Origin: Candidatus Kryptobacter tengchongensis
GTDB lineage: Bacteria; Bacteroidota; Ignavibacteria; Kryptoniales; Kryptoniaceae
Direction: 5' to 3'
Assembly (NCBI GenBank): GCA_001485605.1
Contig: FAON01000008.1
Location: forward strand, 1 to 64,000
DNA length: 64,000 nt
A program made the position numbers and the translations under genes. Below the pieces are notes generated by a model. It made no database searches, was not told where the DNA came from, and saw only the letters and a program-made list of their open reading frames with translations. Below are positions 41,846 to 50,703 of this stretch, piece after piece. Numbering within the stretch: position 1 is the first letter of the stretch; each line of letters opens with the position of its first letter.

Positions 41846-43786
41846 TTAGTTTTGTTTTTGTTGAGCTCCCTGAGCCTTTTGCCCAGGGACACTTTCTTTG
41901 CCATAGTTTGATTCAATAAAGACGCGCTCTTCTCCCTCAGCTTCAACCCCAACTGATGTAACAGGCGCTCTGAGCTGTGCTTCATCTGATGGAACTGGAT
42001 GTTTATCAAGAAATTCCTTAACAAGTCGTTCAGATTTATCTTTGAAGTATTCGGAAACCGAAAGAATTATCTTTTGTCTTTCCTTGTCAAATTCAATCAC
42101 CTTTAGTGGCAGTGTTTCTCCTTCTTTAAAAACGGCATGTATGTTCTTTATCTGCACTTGCCCCGGCATTAGGTGTGAGATGGGAACAAAAGCGTCAACT
42201 CCATCTGGCAATTCAACTATCACACCTCTTTCAATTATTCTTGCTATCTTGCCCTGTGTTTCCGTCCCAACTTTGTAAGTTTGTTCAAATTTATCCCATG
42301 GATTTGGGTAAATTTGCTTGTGTCCAAGGGTTACTCTTCTTTGCTCTTTATCTATTCCAAGTATCACAACATCTATTTCCTGATCCTTTTTAACAATTTC
42401 AGCGGGATGGCGAATTTTCTTAGTCCATGAAAGATCTGATATGTGAATCAGACCGTCAATCCCGGGTTCAAGTTCAACAAAGACACCAAAGTTTGTGATA
42501 TTTCTTACAATTCCCTTGTGCTTTGAACCGATTGGATATTTTTCCTCCACTTTTTCCCATGGGTCGGGTTCAAGCCGTTTCATGCTAAGCGAAAGTTTTC
42601 TGCCCTCTTTATCAAGGTGCAATATCACTGCATCAACAATTTGACCCATCGTGACAAATTGTGATGGATGTTTTATATGTTGTGTCCAGCTCATTTCGGA
42701 GATATGAATCAGTCCTTCAATGCCTTTTTCAATTTCAATGAAAGCACCGTAATCTGTGATTGCAACAACTTTACCTGTAACTTTTTGTCCAACCTTGTAT
42801 TTTTGGTCTATATTCTCCCACGGATGCGGTTGAAGTTGTTTTAAGCCAAGCGAGACGCGTTTTACTTTCTCCCCAGTTGGAAGTGTGACCTCATCAACTC
42901 GCGTCACGACCATATCAAGTTCTTGATCAAGTTGCACAACCTCAGAAGGATGATTAACTCTGCCCCATGATAGATCTGTTATATGAATCAAACCATCTAT
43001 CCCGTCCATATCAACAAATACACCAAAATCAACAATCGCTTTAACTGTTCCTTTAACTCTATCTCCAACTTTAACTGTTTCAAAGAATTTGCGCTTGCGT
43101 TCTTCAAGCTCTTTTTCAACAAGGGCTTTTCTGCTAACTACGACATTTTCAGCTGCCTGATTAATTTTAACAACTTTGCACTCAATTTCTCTTCCAACCC
43201 AGGCATCGTAATCCCTTATAGGTTTGATGTCAACCTGTGAACCTGGCAGGAATGCAAGCAGTCCATCAATATCAACCACAAAACCACCTTTGATTCTCTT
43301 TATAATTGTCCCTTTCAGAATTTCATCCTTTGCGAAAGCTTCGTTTACCCTCTTCCAAACCCTAAGGAAGTGAGCACGCTTGTGTGAGACAACAATTTGT
43401 CCCTCTTTGTCCTCAACTTTTTCAATGCTGACCTCAACCTTATCCCCAACTTTTAAAGATTCAGGGTTTCTAAATTCATTCAGGGGAACAATACCTGGAG
43501 ATTTAAATCCAATGTCAATTATAACTTCACCTTTCTCGCGGTCAATTTCAATAACTTCGCCTTCAAGGATATCACCTTCAACTACTTTACTTAGCGATTG
43601 TTCATAGAGTTTAAGCAATCTTTTCTGTTCCTCTTCATCGTATCCACCTTCGTTATAGATTTTAATTTTGTCACCTTTCCTTTTCTTTAGATAAGATGCT
43701 ACCGTCTCATGCTCATCTTCAGCGCTCTGTGGTGTCGTCATTTGTTGTGTCGGTTGCTGATTGAGATTTTCAAGAATTTCTTCCAT
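41846..43786 (-). CDS. rpsA: 30S ribosomal protein S1
   Basis: 646-aa RNA-binding ribosomal protein with six S1 (OB-fold) repeats. In the later ones the GxVxxIxxFGVFVExxxGIDGLIHISDLSW signature is repeated about every 85 residues, and the first two are the divergent type expected for ribosome binding. The N-terminal ~65 residues are acidic and glutamine-rich, and a ~60-residue low-complexity tail follows the last domain. In FCB bacteria S1 helps initiation on mRNAs lacking SD sequences, which fits the sparse SD use here. A strong SD precedes it and an intrinsic terminator follows. It lies behind cmk and ispH, a widely conserved order. Confidence 0.97.
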   Translation of the reverse strand: MEEILENLNQQPTQQMTTPQSAEDEHETVASYLKKRKGDKIKIYNEGGYDEEEQKRLLKLYEQSLSKVVEGDILEGEVIEIDREKGEVIIDIGFKSPGIVPLNEFRNPESLKVGDKVEVSIEKVEDKEGQIVVSHKRAHFLRVWKRVNEAFAKDEILKGTIIKRIKGGFVVDIDGLLAFLPGSQVDIKPIRDYDAWVGREIECKVVKINQAAENVVVSRKALVEKELEERKRKFFETVKVGDRVKGTVKAIVDFGVFVDMDGIDGLIHITDLSWGRVNHPSEVVQLDQELDMVVTRVDEVTLPTGEKVKRVSLGLKQLQPHPWENIDQKYKVGQKVTGKVVAITDYGAFIEIEKGIEGLIHISEMSWTQHIKHPSQFVTMGQIVDAVILHLDKEGRKLSLSMKRLEPDPWEKVEEKYPIGSKHKGIVRNITNFGVFVELEPGIDGLIHISDLSWTKKIRHPAEIVKKDQEIDVVILGIDKEQRRVTLGHKQIYPNPWDKFEQTYKVGTETQGKIARIIERGVIVELPDGVDAFVPISHLMPGQVQIKNIHAVFKEGETLPLKVIEFDKERQKIILSVSEYFKDKSERLVKEFLDKHPVPSDEAQLRAPVTSVGVEAEGEERVFIESNYGKESVPGQKAQGAQQKQN

Positions 43787-43795
43787 TAACTCTCT

Positions 43796-43803
43796 ACCTC
43801 CCT
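43796..43803 (-). promoter_or_regulatory. Strong ribosome binding site of rpsA
   Basis: AGGGAGGT on the reverse strand, nine bases before the ATG at 43786. It is one of the few strong SD sequences in the window. Confidence 0.75.
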
Positions 43804-43893
43804 AATTATTTTAATTTTTGCGCCCGTATGGAAGTTAACGCCAAAAGCCATCCAAAACTCGTTAACTCCACACAGGCAGGTTTAACATTTTTT

Positions 43894-44802
43894 TCATGAT
43901 GGCTTTTGAAAACTCGTGTTTTGTCCGTTGCACAATCTTTCAATTTCTTTTTTAACTTCCTCCATTAACCATTGTGGGGTTGATGTTGCGCCTGTAACAC
44001 CAACCGTTTTACAATCTTTAAACCATTCAATGTTTAATTCTTTTGGCATTTCTATGAAATAAGTTCTTGGATTTTCAGATTTGCAAACTTCATAAAGAAC
44101 TTTTCCATTTGAGCTATTTCTTCCAGCGACGAAAATTACAACATCAACGCTTTTTGCAAATTCTTTAAGTTTATCATCTCTATTTGCAACCTGTCTGCAA
44201 ATTGTATCTTTTGCAATAAATTCAATTGCATCCTCTTCGGGATTTATCACAATAAGTTCTTCAACTTTTTTCTCAATTTCATCTTTTATCTTGTGAAATA
44301 AATCTTTTGGCATCGTCGTTTGTGAAAACAGGGCTACTTTTCCTTTCAAAGGTATTTTTTCAACCTCTTCAAGCGATTTTATTACGAGCACATCCCCATC
44401 GCATTGCCCAGCAAGCCCGATCACCTCTGGATGATCTTTCTTTCCAAAGATCACAATGCGATATCCATCAAGATAAAATTTTCTGACCCTGCTTTGAAGT
44501 TTCGTTACAACTGGACAAGTTGCATCAACGATTTCAACGCCATATTTTTTTGCCATCTCATATGTTGAGGGTGGTTCTCCATGTGCACGAATTAACACTT
44601 TTGCATCCTTAGCATTTTTAAGTTCATCGTGACTTATCGTGACAAGACCTTTTTCCTTTAATCTTTCAACTTCAACAGGATTATGAATTATCTCACCGAG
44701 TGAATAAAGCTTGCCCGAGGCGTTGAGTTCTTTTTCAGCCATTTCAATTGCTCTCACAACGCCCCAGCAAAATCCAGCGTTTTTATCTATGATAACTTGC
44801 AT
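43894..44802 (-). CDS. ispH: 4-hydroxy-3-methylbut-2-enyl diphosphate reductase
   Basis: 302-aa iron-sulfur enzyme for the last step of the MEP isoprenoid pathway, yielding IPP and DMAPP. The three cluster cysteines are Cys12 (GFCWGV), Cys96 (DATCPVV) and Cys202 (DTICRQVANR). Other hallmarks are GEIIHNP, RAHGEPPS and HPEVIG, with GVTGATSTPQWL near the end. Length is normal. It is 12 bp downstream of cmk and 107 bp upstream of rpsA on the same strand. It shows that the organism makes isoprenoids by the MEP route. Confidence 0.97.
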   Translation of the reverse strand: MQVIIDKNAGFCWGVVRAIEMAEKELNASGKLYSLGEIIHNPVEVERLKEKGLVTISHDELKNAKDAKVLIRAHGEPPSTYEMAKKYGVEIVDATCPVVTKLQSRVRKFYLDGYRIVIFGKKDHPEVIGLAGQCDGDVLVIKSLEEVEKIPLKGKVALFSQTTMPKDLFHKIKDEIEKKVEELIVINPEEDAIEFIAKDTICRQVANRDDKLKEFAKSVDVVIFVAGRNSSNGKVLYEVCKSENPRTYFIEMPKELNIEWFKDCKTVGVTGATSTPQWLMEEVKKEIERLCNGQNTSFQKPS

Positions 44803-44814
44803 TGTTCCCTCAAT

Positions 44815-45492
44815 TTAATTTTGGTTTATTAATTCATACGCTTTTTTCAGAACAATCTCAACTTGCTCATCAATTGTTAAATTCGTTGTGTCTATCTCAA
44901 TTGCATCATCCGCTTTTTTCAATGGTCCAATCTCACGAGTTGAGTCAAATTTATCTCTTTCTTCTATTTCTTTTATCAATTTTTCAATTTCAACATCAAA
45001 GCCCTGTGCTTTCAACTCTTTTTGTCTTCTTTTTGCTCTTTCCCTTACATCAGCGGTCATGAAAATTTTTAAATCGGCATCCGGGAAAACCACTGTTCCT
45101 ATGTCCCGTCCATCCATTACAACTCCGCCGTTCCTCCCAAGTTCCCGTTGTTTTTTAACCATTATATCTCTGAGCTTTGGATGCGCACTGACAATGCTTA
45201 CAAGCGATGTAACCTCAGGAGATCTTATTTTTTCGCTCACATCTTTTCCATCAAGTATGACTTTAAGATTTCCATTTTCATAAAGAAGTTCAATTTTCGT
45301 GTTTTCAGCAATTTTTATAATTGAACTTTCATCGTTCGGGTCAATACCTAACTCAATTACCTTAAGAGTTAAGGCACGATACATTGCTCCAGTGTCAATA
45401 TAAATATAGCCCAATTTTTGTGCCACAAGTCGGGCGGTTGTGCTTTTGCCCGAACCAGCAGGTCCATCAATGGCTATTATTATCTTCTTCAT
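44815..45492 (-). CDS. cmk: Cytidylate kinase
   Basis: P-loop kinase converting CMP and dCMP to the diphosphates. IIAIDGPAGSGKSTTA is the Walker A region, GAMYRALT and GRDIGTVVFPDADLKIFMTA are diagnostic Cmk blocks, and a LID region with ERAKRRQKEL follows. I chose ATG 45492 (MKKIIIAIDGP), giving 225 aa, the family norm. In-frame ATGs at 45525 and 45552 add residues not typical of the family, and no start has a convincing SD. It is first in the cmk-ispH-rpsA cluster and is divergent from the TonB receptor at 45622. Confidence 0.95.
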   Translation of the reverse strand: MKKIIIAIDGPAGSGKSTTARLVAQKLGYIYIDTGAMYRALTLKVIELGIDPNDESSIIKIAENTKIELLYENGNLKVILDGKDVSEKIRSPEVTSLVSIVSAHPKLRDIMVKKQRELGRNGGVVMDGRDIGTVVFPDADLKIFMTADVRERAKRRQKELKAQGFDVEIEKLIKEIEERDKFDSTREIGPLKKADDAIEIDTTNLTIDEQVEIVLKKAYELINQN

Positions 45493-45621
45493 TCCCTTGT
45501 GAACTTCAGGAACATTATCTTTCATAGCGTTTAAATATAAGAAATAGGGCAAAAATAAACAAACTTTTTAAGCAAGCGGGAAAACCATATTTTTTTCTTG
45601 ACAAATTTAAAAAGAACAGCT

Positions 45622-48396
45622 ATGAGAAAACTACTATTAATTCTCGCCCTTTTATTTGGTGTAGCGGGGTTAAAAGCTCAAATATCAACCTCCCAAATTG
45701 AGGGAAAAGTTTTGGATAATGAAGGGAGACCCCTTTCTGATGTTGAGGTTATAATTAAAAATCTTGAAACGGGGTTAACACGCGGAACGATAACCACCAA
45801 AACTGGAACTTTCCATTTCTTTGGTTTACAACCCGGTAAATATGAACTAACAGCATTACACATTGGCTATCGGAAAGCAACTGCAACTATTGAACTTCTT
45901 GTGGGTCAGACTGGAGTTGTTAATTTTACGCTTGTCCCAGAGGCTATAGAATTAGGAGCTGTTGAAGTAGTTGCAACGGCACCAGCATTTGAACTTAAAC
46001 GAACAGATGTTTCAATGCCGGTAAGACGTGAGCAGATAGTTAATTTACCACTTGATACGCGAAACGTTATGAATCTTGCTGCTCTTGTCCCGGGGATTAA
46101 GTATTACGCACCGATAGGCGGTAGAGCGTTACCTGAGGCTGGCTCATTACCACCTTTAAGATTTATCCAGCTGTATGTTGATGGTGTTGAATGGAAGAGT
46201 TATTTTAATGGCAACATAGTTGGCATACCTCAAACTGGCTCACCGCTTCCTCAAGAAGCTGTTCAAGAGTTCAGGGTTGTTTTAAACGCTTTTGATCCTG
46301 AATATACCCGTGGAACTTCATATGTTATATCTGCCGTCACACAGCGTGGGACAAATGAATTTAAATCCACAGCGTTTGCAAACTATAGGTACAAAGATTT
46401 AAACGCCAGAGGTCCATTTCAATCTGTTAAGCCTGATTATAAACGCACACAACTTGGCTTCTCTTTATCAGGTCCAATCGTACTTGACAAATTATTTTTC
46501 TTTGCTTCTTATGAATTAAATAACGAAAAAAATTATATTGATGTTGTTCCTGGACGACCTGCATATGCACCTAATATCTGGGATCAATATCGTGGTACTT
46601 TTGAATCGCCCACTAAAAATCATACAGGTGTTTTGAGATTGACATATCAATATTCAAGCGCTCATACGTTTGATTTAATATGGTCTACAAGATATATGGA
46701 TAGCAAATTTTATTTTGGCGGGACCTTTGCTTATACAGCTGGGATTTATGGGAAATATCATATTAACTCCGTTTTGTTTAAAGACACCTGGGTTATTTCA
46801 AGGAATGCTATGAACGAACTTACTTTACATTATTTAAGATGGAGACATGATGAACCTTTAATTCAAACTGGACCTGCGTTCATTTATCCTAGCATATCTC
46901 TCGGCAGAGGGACATTTCCAATCAGATTAGCTGAGGATCATTATAGAGTGGTAAATAAGTTCACATATAATCTATCTGATTTTTACGGAGATCATGTTTT
47001 CAAAACTGGCTTTGAAGTTACACGAACAACTTCTGCACCATGGTTTCCTTACTATTATTATGGTCAGTTTGTATTTAATACTGATACCAGCACACTTCCG
47101 CGTACCGCAACCATTGGTATAGGATTCTCTGATCCATATTCAACTAATGATGCTGAAGGCTCCCTTGACGGTTGGACAGTTGGTATATTTGTCCAAGACA
47201 GATGGAATCCAACTCCAAATTTCACAATTAGCCTTGGCTTTAGGTGGGATGCAGATATAAACACGCTAAATAACAAATTTAAGGTAAGATGGGCAGATAG
47301 CACTGAATTAACAAGCAAAATCCCCGATGAGTACTTTAATAGAGGCGATAGGAAAAACGATTTAAATAATTTCGCTCCTCGGATAAGTTTTAACTGGGAT
47401 CTTTTAGGAACAGGTAAAACAATTTTGAGGGGTGGATACGGAATATTTTACGATAGAACTCCTAACTTCATAGCTTACTTTGAACAATTATATTCAAAGT
47501 GGGGTATATATACCTTCATTAACCCTGATACAAAAGACCCAGATGTTTTACGCCAAAGAATACTACAAGGTCAGGGAACTATACGACCAACGGTGTATTT
47601 ACTTAATAAGCGATTAGCAACACCTTTTGTAAGACAACTATCTATTGGAATTGGTCAACAGATAACCGATAATTTAGCTCTTACAATAGATTATATTAAC
47701 AATCGTGCTGATCATCTCTATGTTCAGACAAATGCAAATTATTACATCCCCAGTCAGCGAAAAAGAGCTATATCTGATAAATATGGTGATATATACCTTT
47801 GGGATACCTTTGGGAAAGCTTTTTATCATGGTTTCTTAACAAACATTTTATACAAATCCCAAAAAGTCACATTACAACTATCTTATACCCTTTCATGGTC
47901 ATATTCTGATTTTGATGGTGTTACACCGCCTGCTTTCCCATTTGCCTCAAGCTATAAATCTCAAAGAAGCAGTGCTGATGAAAGGCATAGATTTGTGTTA
48001 AATTGGATCGTAAATCTTCCGTTTGATTTTCAATTCAGCGGTGTTGGAATCTTTGCGTCACCACGCCCATTTAATGTAATTATCGGTATGGATTTGAACG
48101 ACAATAATTTCTTTGGAGATGATTGGCCAGATGGCGTAAGGACAAAAACGCTTGATTGGCGCAAGATACGATTTTGGTATAAACAGGTAGATATCCGATT
48201 GAGCAAAATAGTAAACTTCAAAGGTTTAAGGGTTGCGTTTGTATTTGACGCTTTTAATGTCTTTAACTGGTTTAATGCTGCAAGTTATTTTGACCGAATG
48301 TTTGATGCAAGTGGGAATCCACTTGCCAACTTCGGTCAGCCGAATAGCTCTTATGCACCAAGATACTTGCAATTTGGATTGAGGTTCCTCTACTAA
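45622..48396 (+). CDS. TonB-dependent receptor with carboxypeptidase-regulatory-like domain (second)
   Basis: 924-aa outer-membrane receptor. Signal peptide MRKLLLILALLFGVAGLKAQ. The CarboxypepD_reg-like domain covers ~25-100 (EGKVLDNEGRPLSDVEVII...), followed by a plug (REQIVNLPLDTRNVMNLAALVPGI) and a barrel ending in QFGLRFLY. ATG 45622 is preferred to TTG 45598, because it puts the positive N-region directly before the hydrophobic core. The gene stands alone: divergent from cmk and closed by an intrinsic terminator at 48406-48440. Its Oar-like plug resembles OmpA-related TonB receptors. The substrate is unknown. Confidence 0.92.
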   Translation: MRKLLLILALLFGVAGLKAQISTSQIEGKVLDNEGRPLSDVEVIIKNLETGLTRGTITTKTGTFHFFGLQPGKYELTALHIGYRKATATIELLVGQTGVVNFTLVPEAIELGAVEVVATAPAFELKRTDVSMPVRREQIVNLPLDTRNVMNLAALVPGIKYYAPIGGRALPEAGSLPPLRFIQLYVDGVEWKSYFNGNIVGIPQTGSPLPQEAVQEFRVVLNAFDPEYTRGTSYVISAVTQRGTNEFKSTAFANYRYKDLNARGPFQSVKPDYKRTQLGFSLSGPIVLDKLFFFASYELNNEKNYIDVVPGRPAYAPNIWDQYRGTFESPTKNHTGVLRLTYQYSSAHTFDLIWSTRYMDSKFYFGGTFAYTAGIYGKYHINSVLFKDTWVISRNAMNELTLHYLRWRHDEPLIQTGPAFIYPSISLGRGTFPIRLAEDHYRVVNKFTYNLSDFYGDHVFKTGFEVTRTTSAPWFPYYYYGQFVFNTDTSTLPRTATIGIGFSDPYSTNDAEGSLDGWTVGIFVQDRWNPTPNFTISLGFRWDADINTLNNKFKVRWADSTELTSKIPDEYFNRGDRKNDLNNFAPRISFNWDLLGTGKTILRGGYGIFYDRTPNFIAYFEQLYSKWGIYTFINPDTKDPDVLRQRILQGQGTIRPTVYLLNKRLATPFVRQLSIGIGQQITDNLALTIDYINNRADHLYVQTNANYYIPSQRKRAISDKYGDIYLWDTFGKAFYHGFLTNILYKSQKVTLQLSYTLSWSYSDFDGVTPPAFPFASSYKSQRSSADERHRFVLNWIVNLPFDFQFSGVGIFASPRPFNVIIGMDLNDNNFFGDDWPDGVRTKTLDWRKIRFWYKQVDIRLSKIVNFKGLRVAFVFDAFNVFNWFNAASYFDRMFDASGNPLANFGQPNSSYAPRYLQFGLRFLY

Positions 48397-48405
48397 TCTT
48401 AAAAA

Positions 48406-48440
48406 GGGGACGGGTTTAATCCCGTCCCCCTTGGTTTTTT
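48406..48440 (+). terminator. Intrinsic terminator after the second TonB receptor gene
   Basis: GGGGACGGG (48406-48414), loop TTTAAT, CCCGTCCCC (48421-48429), then a T-rich tract ending at 48440. A perfect 9-bp GC-rich stem ten bases after the stop codon; the strongest terminator in the window. Confidence 0.95.
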
Positions 48441-48550
48441 CAATTCGCAGGGGGTTGAAAGCGGGAAGTTAATTTGAAATAAAGGTGAAATTGTTTTTAA
48501 TTTTATTATGTTTTTGTATAAGGGTTAAAAACAAAATTTTTAAGACTTGA

Positions 48551-49150
48551 ATGTTTGCTGTTACTTCCTTATGGACGAAATTTGTCCTTTCTTTTGTCCC
48601 GCTTTTTGTTGCAATTGATGTCATTGGAATTTTGCCAATCTTTATATCGCTTACAGAAGGACTGACAGATAAACAAAGAAAAAAGCTCGCTGTTGAATCA
48701 ACACTTGCAGCACTTGTCGTCGCAGTTATCTTCGCTTTAGCTGGAAGACCAATCTTTACATTTCTTGGAATAACTATAACTGATTTCAGAATTGGTGGTG
48801 GAATTATTCTGCTTGTCCTTGCGGTTACAGATCTTTTATTTTCAACTGAAGAAAGAAAAAGAAAAGAAACATCAATTGGTGTTGTCCCTATCGGAATACC
48901 TTTGATAATTGGACCCGCTGCTTTAACAACAATACTTCTTCTTGTTGATACTTACGGGATTTTTTTGACTATGTTTTCAATTTTTATTAATTTGATACTG
49001 GTTTTGATTGTTTTTGTAAATTCTGGTTTTATTATAAAAATTCTTGGGAATGCTGGTTCAAAAGCATTTGCAAAAATTGCGTCATTGTTTCTTGCTGCTA
49101 TTGCTGTGATGATGATCAGAGTCGGACTTGTTGAAGCTTTAAAGCAATGA
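48551..49150 (+). CDS. MarC family integral membrane protein
   Basis: 199-aa protein with six membrane segments of the MarC/NAAT family. FVPLFVAIDVIGILPIFISLTEG at the start and IGGGIILLVLAVTDLLF followed by the PIGIPLIIGPAALTTILLL helix are characteristic. Members have been linked to neutral amino acid transport or to unknown functions, and the link of E. coli MarC to antibiotic resistance was withdrawn. The gene follows the terminator by 110 bp and so should have its own promoter. Substrate unknown. Confidence 0.9.
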   Translation: MFAVTSLWTKFVLSFVPLFVAIDVIGILPIFISLTEGLTDKQRKKLAVESTLAALVVAVIFALAGRPIFTFLGITITDFRIGGGIILLVLAVTDLLFSTEERKRKETSIGVVPIGIPLIIGPAALTTILLLVDTYGIFLTMFSIFINLILVLIVFVNSGFIIKILGNAGSKAFAKIASLFLAAIAVMMIRVGLVEALKQ

Positions 49151-49186
49151 AAATTTTCCAAAAATAAATCTTTAGAAAAAACCTCA

Positions 49187-49903
49187 ATGCTTAACAGAGA
49201 TTATATCCTCACCATTGTTGAGAAAAAACTTGATTCTGGAGATATACAAGGGGCGATAAAATTTATAGAGCCTCTTATAAAAGATAACCCTAACGATCTT
49301 GAAGCTTTAAATCTTCTTGCGATCGCCCATCGCCTAAAGGGAGATTTTGCGGAAGCAATGCGAGTGCTAAAAAAAGCTCTCAAAATTGATCCTAACTACC
49401 CTGAAACTCATTATCACATCGGGCTTCTTTATTATGAACAAGGGAATTATCTCAAAGCGATTGAGGAATTTTATAAAGCAATTGAAAATTATTTGCCCCG
49501 TGAAAGAAGTTGGATGTCTGATGCTTATACCGCACTTGGCGAAGCCTTTTATAAACTTGGCATGGTTGATGACGCGATTAAATCATGGAAAAAAGCGGTT
49601 GAAATTTACCCCAAAAACAGACGTGCGAAATACTACCTTGATAAAATTGAAAAGGGCAAAGTAAGGAAAACTAAAAGCCCAATTCTGGTTTTTGATTTCC
49701 TTCGTTTTAGTGATATGAAAATTGATGAGTATTTGAGACAAAAGGGAAAAGATAAATTTGATTCCGAAAAAGAATATAAACGTGTTCTTGGGAAAATCAT
49801 AAATGCTTGGAACACAAAGGTGGCGAAAATTTCTGATAAACTTAAAAGGATGACGGATAAAGAGAAGTTGAATTATTTCAAATCAATAAAAATAAAGTTT
49901 TAA
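49187..49903 (+). CDS. Tetratricopeptide repeat protein
   Basis: 238-aa soluble protein with four to five TPR units over residues ~15-160 (for example ALNLLAIAHRLKGDFAEAMRVLKKALKIDPNYPETHYHIGL). A basic, helical C-terminal ~80 residues matches nothing I know. There is no signal peptide or membrane helix, so it probably scaffolds cytosolic complexes. It sits 36 bp after marC and 8 bp before the SDR gene. The partner is unknown. Confidence 0.85.
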   Translation: MLNRDYILTIVEKKLDSGDIQGAIKFIEPLIKDNPNDLEALNLLAIAHRLKGDFAEAMRVLKKALKIDPNYPETHYHIGLLYYEQGNYLKAIEEFYKAIENYLPRERSWMSDAYTALGEAFYKLGMVDDAIKSWKKAVEIYPKNRRAKYYLDKIEKGKVRKTKSPILVFDFLRFSDMKIDEYLRQKGKDKFDSEKEYKRVLGKIINAWNTKVAKISDKLKRMTDKEKLNYFKSIKIKF

Positions 49904-49911
49904 GTTCTTTG

Positions 49912-50703
49912 ATGGATTTAGGGCTTAAAGATAAAGTTGCAATAGTTACAGCATCAAGCAAGGGATTAGGCAAAGCGTGCGCCGTTGGATTGGTTCGTGA
50001 GGGGGCAAAAGTTGTCATCTGTGCCAGAAATGAAGACGAACTTGAAAAAACTAAAGATGAAATCAAAAGGAATTTAAATGGCGAAATTCTCTCAATTCGT
50101 GCAGATGTCACAAAATATGAAGATGTAAAAAATCTTGTCAAATCAACCGTTGATAACTTTGGAACCGTCCATATACTTGTCACAAACGCTGGGGGACCGC
50201 CAGCAGGTTATTTTGAAAATTTTTCTGACGATGATTGGAATAAGGCTTTTAATTTGAATTTTATGAGCACTGTAAGATTAATAAGGGAAGTCTTACCTTA
50301 TATGAAATCGCAAAAATGGGGTAGGATAATTAACATAACATCTGTTACAGTCAGACAACCAATTGATAATCTCATACTTTCAAATTCAATTCGTATGTCT
50401 GTCGTTGGGCTTGCGAAAACTCTTGCTCTTCAACTTGCCCGATACAACATCTTAATTAACAATGTAGCTCCAGGCTACACGCTTACGGACAGAGTTAAGT
50501 TTGTAATAGAACAACAGGCTAAAAATACAGGAAAAACATTTGAGCAGGTCAAAGAGGAACTCGCAAAAGATATCCCACTTGGTAGATTGGCTGACCCAGA
50601 AGAACTTGCAAATGTTGTCGTCTTCCTTGCTTCTGAAAAAGCAAGTTATATAACTGGCGTCACAATCCCAGTTGACGGTGGCTGGATAAAAGGAGTTTTC
50701 TGA
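49912..50703 (+). CDS. SDR family oxidoreductase with non-canonical active site
   Basis: 263-aa Rossmann-fold protein annotated by homology as a 3-oxoacyl-ACP-reductase-like SDR. The cofactor loop is TASSKGLGKA (a TGxxxGxG variant) and NAGG follows near residue 95. A serine is at the catalytic position (NITSVTV), but the YxxxK pair is replaced by SNSIR, so both tyrosine and lysine are missing. A tail with VDGGWIKGVF is typical. I chose ATG 49912 over TTG 49909. A subgroup of SDRs with LSN..R is known; they may use another mechanism or bind without reducing. It overlaps the next gene by one base (TGATG). Confidence 0.88.
   Translation: MDLGLKDKVAIVTASSKGLGKACAVGLVREGAKVVICARNEDELEKTKDEIKRNLNGEILSIRADVTKYEDVKNLVKSTVDNFGTVHILVTNAGGPPAGYFENFSDDDWNKAFNLNFMSTVRLIREVLPYMKSQKWGRIINITSVTVRQPIDNLILSNSIRMSVVGLAKTLALQLARYNILINNVAPGYTLTDRVKFVIEQQAKNTGKTFEQVKEELAKDIPLGRLADPEELANVVVFLASEKASYITGVTIPVDGGWIKGVF

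Noticed and set aside
45598-45626. TTGACA followed by TATGAG as promoter of the second TonB receptor gene
   Set aside because: The -10 element would overlap the start codon at 45622, so transcription would begin inside the gene.
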